Source of the DNA: Rhizoclosmatium globosum
Lineage: Eukaryota; Chytridiomycota; Chytridiomycetes; Chytridiales; Chytriomycetaceae
Assembly: GCA_002104985.1 (NCBI GenBank)
Contig: MCGO01000053.1
Location: forward strand, 62,001 to 126,000
Direction: 5' to 3'
DNA: 64,000 nucleotides
This document shows, piece after piece, positions 57,945 through 64,000 of the stretch. Made by a program: the position numbers and the translations under genes. The notes under the pieces were generated by a model. The model did no database searches, had not been told where the DNA came from, and saw only the letters and a list, made by a program, of their open reading frames with translations. Numbering within the stretch: position 1 is the stretch's first letter; every line of letters starts with the position of its first letter.

Positions 57945-59302
57945 ATGGACTTCCTCGAGCGCATGTTTCCCGACTTGGATCCAGGCCAACTAGCCGAAAT
58001 GCTCGGATTCAGCGCGGGAGACGACACGAGCCACGCCGACGGACGTTGACGTTGAAACAGCCGTTGAGATTGTTCTTGCCGCGCTCGCCCTCGACGACGA
58101 GTACTCGGAAGACGGCACCCTCGTCGACGAGCATCAACAAAGTGCGCCAGGAATCGACGTTCTGATGGGCATCTTTCCGGACTTTGGCGTGGCGGTGCTC
58201 GAAAAGGTGCTCGAAAACTCAAATGGAAACGTGCTCGAGGCGGCAGACAAACTGAGTGTGCACGGGATCGAGGCTGCGAATCTGGTTGTTGATGGCGAGA
58301 GAGTGTTCTGACGGCGGCGAATTCTGCTGGTTTGGTGGGACGAGGTTGGTTCACTTGTTGCTTTGAAATCGTTGCTGATACTGCGTGGTTCAGATCATGA
58401 TGTCGATACGATATGCTCAATGTTCCCCTCCCTGTCAATTGATGCTGCAAAAGACCTCCTCAAACAACGTGGCGGGCTCCACGGACAATCGACTTTCTTA
58501 CACGCTCTCATTCCCCCACAAACAGTCCTACCCCTCTCAAATCAAAATCAAAGTCATACCTCACGTCTACATCCTACAGCAAGATATCATCTCAATACGA
58601 ACAAGAAATAATACAGCCTGAACAGCATCCAACAACATACAGAATCAGCACCACATCCAACATCAACCACAGCATAACAGACTCAGAAAAAGTATTGGAA
58701 CCACAGCAACAGCCACAAACCAGATCTTGGCAGACGATATGGATTTAACAACTGTCGATGCAGAATACTGTCGTGAACAAGCACATGCGTACGCGAAAAA
58801 CGTGGTGAAGTCTTCCAACAAGCTGCAAAAGAATTCAAGAAAGGGACACTGACGGGTCGTGGAAGTGCGCAATACTATTCTGACATTGTTAGTCTTTCAG
58901 TCCTCTTACTCATTCATACTAACTTAAACGAATATAGGGTCACCAACACTCTATCCAAGTCTCACTCTGGAATTCTCGTGCTGTAAAGTGTATGCTTCGA
59001 CAGAATGCTGCCCGTCACAACAATGATCCATCTATTCTTGACCTTCATGGTCTCACTAAAGCGGAAGCAGTGGCTACATTGACATCCAAGCTCGATGATT
59101 ACTTTAGTAGGCGAGTGACAGGATCCAGTACATCGTCTGTTCTTCAGCGCCGTTGCAAGTGATTACAGGCGTTGGATCGCACAGTGGTCGTGGGAAGGCT
59201 GTCATTCTACCCGTTGTAGTTGCATATCTGAAAAGAGAAGGGTGGAAGTTTGAGCAAGCGGAAACAAATGAAGGTTTGATTGAAGTCAAAGGACGGCGGT
59301 AG
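57945..59302 (+). CDS. CUE2: Cue2-like endoribonuclease (CUE domains, DUF1771, SMR)
   Basis: The ATG at 57945 starts MDFLERMFPDLDPGQLAEML. Three CUE-type MFP/IFP helices are visible: there, at about 58165 (LMGIFPDFGVAVLEKVLEN) and at about 58415 (ICSMFPSLSIDAAKDLL). A disordered linker leads to DUF1771 (58765-58990, EYCREQAHAYAK...GRGSAQYYSDIGHQHS). The SMR domain follows (59035-59302) with LDLHGLTKAEAV and VITGVGSHSGRGKA. Yeast Cue2 with this architecture cleaves mRNA at collided ribosomes, and the Asp and His of its D-x-H motif are conserved here. Introns: about 58888-58938, with another likely near 58310-58390. A missing A near 58800 breaks DUF1771, and further single-base breaks lie near 58030 and 59115. 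Confidence 0.88.
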
Positions 59303-59442
59303 TATTTTGCAGGAATCTCTTTAGTTTCGTCGTTCAGACATTTTTTTTACGTATTCCTTTTGGTTTCTTTGCTGTACTCTTTTAAGTTTGGGTCGTTTAG
59401 ACGTAGAAGTAAAGCATTTATTTCTGTTTGGTGTATAATTGG

Positions 59443-61016
59443 TCATACCATCCCGTATGCTTCCATATTCCCTTTCAGGATACTCTCGAAAACTGACTCG
59501 AGTACTTTTTTTGTCATGTTTGTATCTGTCGCATGTGTCAAGTGAGGATAGATTTGCTTATCGTTGGGGTATTTGTTGATTGCTTGAAATCGCTTGATGA
59601 AATATTTTGCACTTTCTTGGACACTGTTGGGGGCACCTGTCCATTTATTTAATTGGATGGATTTACCAGTTGAAAAACGTTACCTGTGTAATCCTGAAAG
59701 TAAAGTGATATAGGCCGTGTTTCAATCTTTGTTTGGAATAGATCGATTTTGTTGAGGAAGAGAACCATATCCGTCTTTTTAAAGAGCGGATGATTGCAAA
59801 TTGAACTAAACAGATTCATGGATTCGACCACTGAGTTCATGTCAGTATAATGACAAGGTGTTCAACAATTCTCCACCTCTATTTGTTTGGTCATCTTCCA
59901 TGCAAGATTGATCGTATGCACTGACGGCCACCAAAAATAAGATGGCCTGTGTATCATCAAAGTACTGAGCCCATTTCTTTCGCTCGCTCCTTTGTCCCCC
60001 CACATCGTATATTGTTAGCATCATTCCACCCACTTTAAAATTTGATTCGTGAACTCCGACAGTCATAATACGCGCATTCAACACGTCCTCGTTTGTAGGT
60101 ACAAAGTCAGCTGAAGAAATTCTATCGATATGTTGCATAACGCTGTTTTGATGTGTGGTTGACAGAATCGTTAGAGACCACACACATATGCACACACGAA
60201 AGGAATAAACAATTACTAGGCACAAGAATCCATGAGTTGAAATTCATTCGCACGTGTATAACAATACTGTATCCCAGGATCATTCCAAATCTCTTTGATG
60301 GCTGCAATCGTTTCCGGCTGCATAGCCATCTTCAAGTTGAAGCCAAACGACGGGTGATCCAGTTTCCGAAACTCTCTTGCCAACGCCGCCACTCTACTTT
60401 CATGCGTGTCTGTGCCTCCAGCGACTGCAAATTCTTGTTTCGAGAGATCCGCAATGGGATCCGTTGTTGACCCCGACCTTCCTTCTTCGCACGTTGATTT
60501 CAACTGTGACTCATCTTGCACATCGTCCATTGAGTGTTCGTTCGAATCCACGACGGTTATTTCAAGAAGCAGATTCGTTGAAAACGCAGCCAACCGACGC
60601 GTCGCTTCGTCAGCGTCAACAGGTTTCTTGAATCCAAAGGGGATTCTGAGTTTGTCCATGGCTTTGATGAGGGACACGATGGATACGAGGATGTTGATTT
60701 GGATGGCTTGGCGGAAGGTTTCGAGTTGATTCGGTGTGAAGCCTGTGCCGTAGATGAGCGTCATTTGTTTGAGGATCGTTGATTTCCCGGACTCGCCCGC
60801 TCCTGAATATTATGTGGAAATGTCATCTATTGAATGGCAAACGAATGGAGGGTGGGATATCTGTGGACAATGGGATAAAGTACCTAGGACAAGGAGTTTT
60901 GTCCTGTTCTCGTTTGCGCGTTTCTTCTTTTCCTGACTGATGCTTTTATCAATCTCATCGTTTCTCTGTTTTGCAGCTGGGTCTTGGTCAATGGGGGCAG
61001 AGGCTGCACAACCCAT
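59443..61016 (-). CDS. Heterotrimeric G protein alpha subunit
   Basis: Exons: 61016-60881, 60802-60217, 60142-59877, 59830-59684, 59636-59443; the frame is intact throughout. MGC at the N-terminus is the myristoylation/palmitoylation site. The P-loop GAGESGKST is rebuilt across the first intron. Switch I has the catalytic Arg and Thr (ARIMTVGV), switch II is DVGGQRSERKKW, and FLNKID and THATDT are the guanine-recognition loops (the usual TCAT Cys is His). The C-terminus, the receptor contact site, is NMEAYGMV. The helical domain holds an extra acidic, Ser-rich insertion of about 60 residues (about 60390-60590). It lacks a Cys four residues from the end, so it should not be a pertussis-toxin substrate. 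It starts 195 bases from the divergent neighbour. Confidence 0.95.
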
Positions 61017-61211
61017 TTTTTCAGAGGGATGAAAGGCGGCCATTGTTCATTACGAAAGGACACATTAAAATAGCCGGAAACATGAAACCATGAAAGCATA
61101 GAGTTTTTAAATGGTTACTAACCAAAGTTTGGACGTTGTTGTCCGAAGCACCACCAAAGAAAAGCACCTCCAAAAAAGCACGCCCACAACCAAAACACAG
61201 AACACCAACAA

Positions 61212-64000
61212 ATGCAGCGCCGACAACGGCAACTCGATTCAGCAATTGCGTCGCTTGTCCGCCACGGAAACGCGAGCGCCGCCGAGAAAGCGCACATTGT
61301 TTCGTTGAACGGCGTCGACCTGAAACGAAGCGACGCCGATTCAAAACTCGGAAAACTTGTTTCGGCCGTCGCGAATTTGGCGGCGCAAATGTTGGATTCA
61401 AATATTGGACACGTGGATTCGGTATTTGGTTCGCACTTGGATTCAAAAGTGGTGGAGTTGAAAGGGGATGGCCGAGGTCGCTGCTCTGCTGCGCTGCGAA
61501 GGCTGTCGTTGAGGCGTCAATCATGCTGCTCGCTCCTCACCTTCTTCGGATTCAGAAGAATCGGACAGCTCGGAGGAGGAATCAGAAGATGAGGCTCCAA
61601 TGCCGGCTGAACAGTTTTATGCCGAATATGTTCCAGACCACATCATGCCGTGAGTACTCAAACGACTCAGCAAACACTTACCACTCTTCAAAATAGCATC
61701 ATTCACTTGCATCATCATATATACTCTCTATGTAACTTACTGCCCTTCCGAATCCCGCTGCTCTATTATTTGATTATCCAGCAATCCCTCAGTCACCCAA
61801 AACGAATCCCCTTCTTATGGCCTCTGCTAAAGCGTATTGGTCCTGCTCCTCAATCAACTACAACTACACAACTATAGAATGGTCCTGGGAAGTCGCAACA
61901 AAACTCGAACGAAAACATGACTTTTGCATAATCTTTATTCAATGGTACACCTCCCAAACCGGATCTGATGGAAAGAAACGCGGTACAATGCTGTGGGAAG
62001 AACTAGTCGACCCAGACGACATCAACTTAAAATCCCTCCTCTCTCTTGGATTCTAGACCGCGAATCACGCGACTTGGAAGCCATCATTTCAGAATACGAA
62101 AGTACATCCAAACCAAACTCCTTCACTTTTGACAATGACGAAAGTGCCGGCGACCAAGACGAAAAAGCAATCCACACTCTCGCAAAATCTTTCAAATCTC
62201 TCGTCCTTGACAAACATCTCTCTACCTGTATATCCACGCTCCTACCTTCTCTCACAATGGACTCTATCCCACGCATCAACTCTCTTGGACACTCTCCTCG
62301 ATCACCAGCAAAGCTCTTGGAAGAACGAATGGATCAGGCAGAGATGGAACTTTGGGGCATCCAAAAACGCATCCATTCCACACCTTGATTTACATGTATC
62401 CTGTGCGTTGATGGGGCTCCATTCTCGAATTCAGCAGTTGGTTGGGATGGGATTAGATCCGTCGAGTGATTTTGATGTCACAAACGTCTTGTCAAGTGTT
62501 TCACGCGTCGTGGCGTTGCGGGGTGGCTGTATGTTGAGTATCGTATGTCAAAAGGATTCTGCTATTGGCAATACAGACAGTATTCATGGAAACTTCAGCC
62601 GTCCAATAGCAATTGTCAAGAGTTTGATGCATTTGGATGATGGACTGTATGTTGCTCGACGGATTTTGAAGCAAGTTGCCGATTCGTCTGAAGAGTGTGA
62701 TGGAGATGGTGCATTAGAGCAAGAACTTCAAGATCTCATGGACGTTGTGGAAACGAGACTAGCACATTGCGGGTCTGGAAATGTGTAAGTTCTTGCATTT
62801 GGGCCCGTTATAGTTGAATAACCACTCAATTTAGACGCCACGAGGCTTTACTGGATGAATGGATTCTTACCACACCGTATGTGTGTCGGTTCCAGCAGGA
62901 AGATTGGAAAAAGAAGGTATTGGAAACACCGTGTGGAAAAAAGACACGACGTGGTGTGATTGGGACTCCTGCAAAATCTCCATTTAGACCACCTACCATT
63001 CGTCAAGCAAGTAACAAATTCATTTATATTCCCTCAGTCGATGAAGATGATGACGAAGACGACGGCGAAGAGGATGAATCAGAACCTGAAGAGAACCAAG
63101 TCGAGTCTGAATCTTCAGATGGGAGTGAAGTTGAAGTTTCAGAACCAGTTCCGCGCAAAAAGAGGAACGGATATTCTTTGCGATCCAAAGCTCCAACAAA
63201 ATGTTCTCACATGCCTGTAACAAATCATGGAAGTCGTCGACGTAAGCTGGAGGACGATGAAAATAATGATGGTCACGACGAAGTGGACTATGTTGGTGAA
63301 ACAGAAAGTCACTCAGAGACAGAAACAGAGACTAGTGACAATGACACTCCGGAGACTGTCACCCGAAATAAGAACGGATATGGCTTGCGGTCAAAAGCAC
63401 CAACAAAATATCTCTTCAAAAAGACGAGGCATTTGCGGTCTAGAAAGCGCAAAAGTGAAAGGAATACCAGTGACGAAGAAGAGGATAATGAAACGGGCGA
63501 TACAACCGAAATGGAAGACGACTTAGAGGAATCTTCCTCATCAAGTGGTGAAGTGTCTTCAGCATCTACCCCGAGAGCGGCTCTGAAAAAAATACCCACC
63601 ACCAATGCTTTAAAACATAATCCAGAACTCCAAAGACGTGGCTCACTGAACTCCGAATCTGAACCACTGGCGCAAAGTGGAAGCTCGTCATCAATCTCTC
63701 AAATTCCGAACAAACAAACAATTCAAGACATTCTGAAATATCCTCTGATGAATCGCTCAAGGGTTTACGTGTCGCATCTTTTCGTACCATGAAGCCAACC
63801 AGCCGTCGGAATTTAGGTCCACCGCAGGAAATTAATTCTTCCTTCGAATCACGCACCAATGTGCCAATAAAACAAACGCAGCAAAAGCGGACTCGGCCAA
63901 AGATTCAAGCGTGCTTCCAACAGTTTCTCGGATTGATTCGAATCGACGAAATATTGCGAACTCAAACTTACCAGTGACAACTGCGAATAACGCATCAGAC
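61212..64000 (+). CDS. Acidic, repeat-containing nuclear-type protein (partial at right edge)
   Basis: The ATG at 61212 begins MQRRQRQLDSAIASLVRHGN. The next coding parts are a Ser/Asp/Glu run with PMPAEQFYAEYVPDHIMP and an intron at its end (GTGAGT near 61649). The block 61800-62040 (IEWSWEVATKLERKHDF, then MLWEELVDPDDINLKS) and helical blocks to about 62785 follow. The segment from 62881 is strongly acidic and basic by turns, with two copies of KNGYxLRSKAPTK-type motifs (63163-63202 and 63371-63410), suggesting DNA or chromatin contact. After 63770 the frame shifts and stays open to the window end. Frames also change near 61490, 62040 and 62300. I do not recognise the family. Confidence 0.55.

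Noticed and set aside
57611..58450. 279-codon minus-strand frame over the USP/Cue2 boundary
   Set aside because: It overlaps the well-supported USP N-terminal exon and the Cue2 CUE domains in antisense and has no domain or motif of its own.

Overview
The window looks like nuclear DNA of a zoosporic (chytrid-type) fungus. The genes carry many short GT-AG introns, about 46 to 60 bases where I could place both ends. The gene set is fungal: a Chs4/Skt5-type chitin synthase regulator with a C-terminal CAAX box, homoisocitrate dehydrogenase of the fungal alpha-aminoadipate lysine pathway, an Ede1-type EH-domain endocytic scaffold, a Far11/STRIP subunit of STRIPAK and a Cue2-type CUE-SMR endonuclease. 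A class C GPCR with a beta-helix ectodomain and a possible cilium-type coiled-coil protein fit a flagellated early-diverging fungus. The assignment to Chytridiomycota is inference.

Layout. 1-734: 3' end of a Ser/Thr/Pro/Ala-rich protein. 2247-5222 (+): Chs4/Skt5-like gene. 5.2-15.9 kb: gene-poor and repeat-rich, with a poly-C tract, a 5S rRNA gene (-), AGGTCAGGT-type low-complexity DNA, decayed transposase and reverse-transcriptase fragments, a truncated 5S copy and diverged tandem duplications. 15.96-19.15 kb (-): beta-helix/7TM class C receptor. 21.1-24.0 kb (-): GTPBP1-like GTPase, divergent from 24.3-25.8 kb (+) mitochondrial dihydroorotate dehydrogenase. 25.8-27.2 kb (-): orphan 7TM protein. 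27.3-28.7 kb (-): LYS12. 28.75-29.9 kb (-): ZUP1-like C78 peptidase. 29.97-34.2 kb (+): Ede1-like. 34.4-39.3 kb (-): very long secreted repeat protein with a CFEM-like C-terminus. 39.9-42.8 kb (-): ankyrin protein(s). 43.0-46.4 kb (-): a coiled-coil protein and a disordered protein. 46.5-49.6 kb (+): Far11/STRIP. 49.6-52.8 kb (-): poorly resolved genes. 53.2-55.1 kb (+): cluster of four small single-pass membrane proteins, three sharing a [DE]PLPxY motif. 55.2-57.8 kb (-): ubiquitin-specific protease. 57.9-59.3 kb (+): Cue2-like. 59.4-61.0 kb (-): G-alpha subunit. 61.2-64 kb (+): acidic nuclear-type protein running off the edge.

Themes. Three genes concern receptor signalling (class C receptor, orphan 7TM, G-alpha). 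Several concern ubiquitin and trafficking (USP, ZUP1-like peptidase, Ede1 with UBA, CUE domains, and LPxY motifs that could bind Rsp5-type WW domains). Most adjacent genes lie head to head over short intergenic gaps.

Data quality. Many conserved genes are interrupted by single-base indels, mostly missing bases in homopolymer runs (Skt5, GTPBP1, URA9, LYS12, ankyrin, CUE2). I read these mainly as sequence errors rather than pseudogenes, so several CDS spans below cover more than one reading frame. Exon positions were derived by eye.
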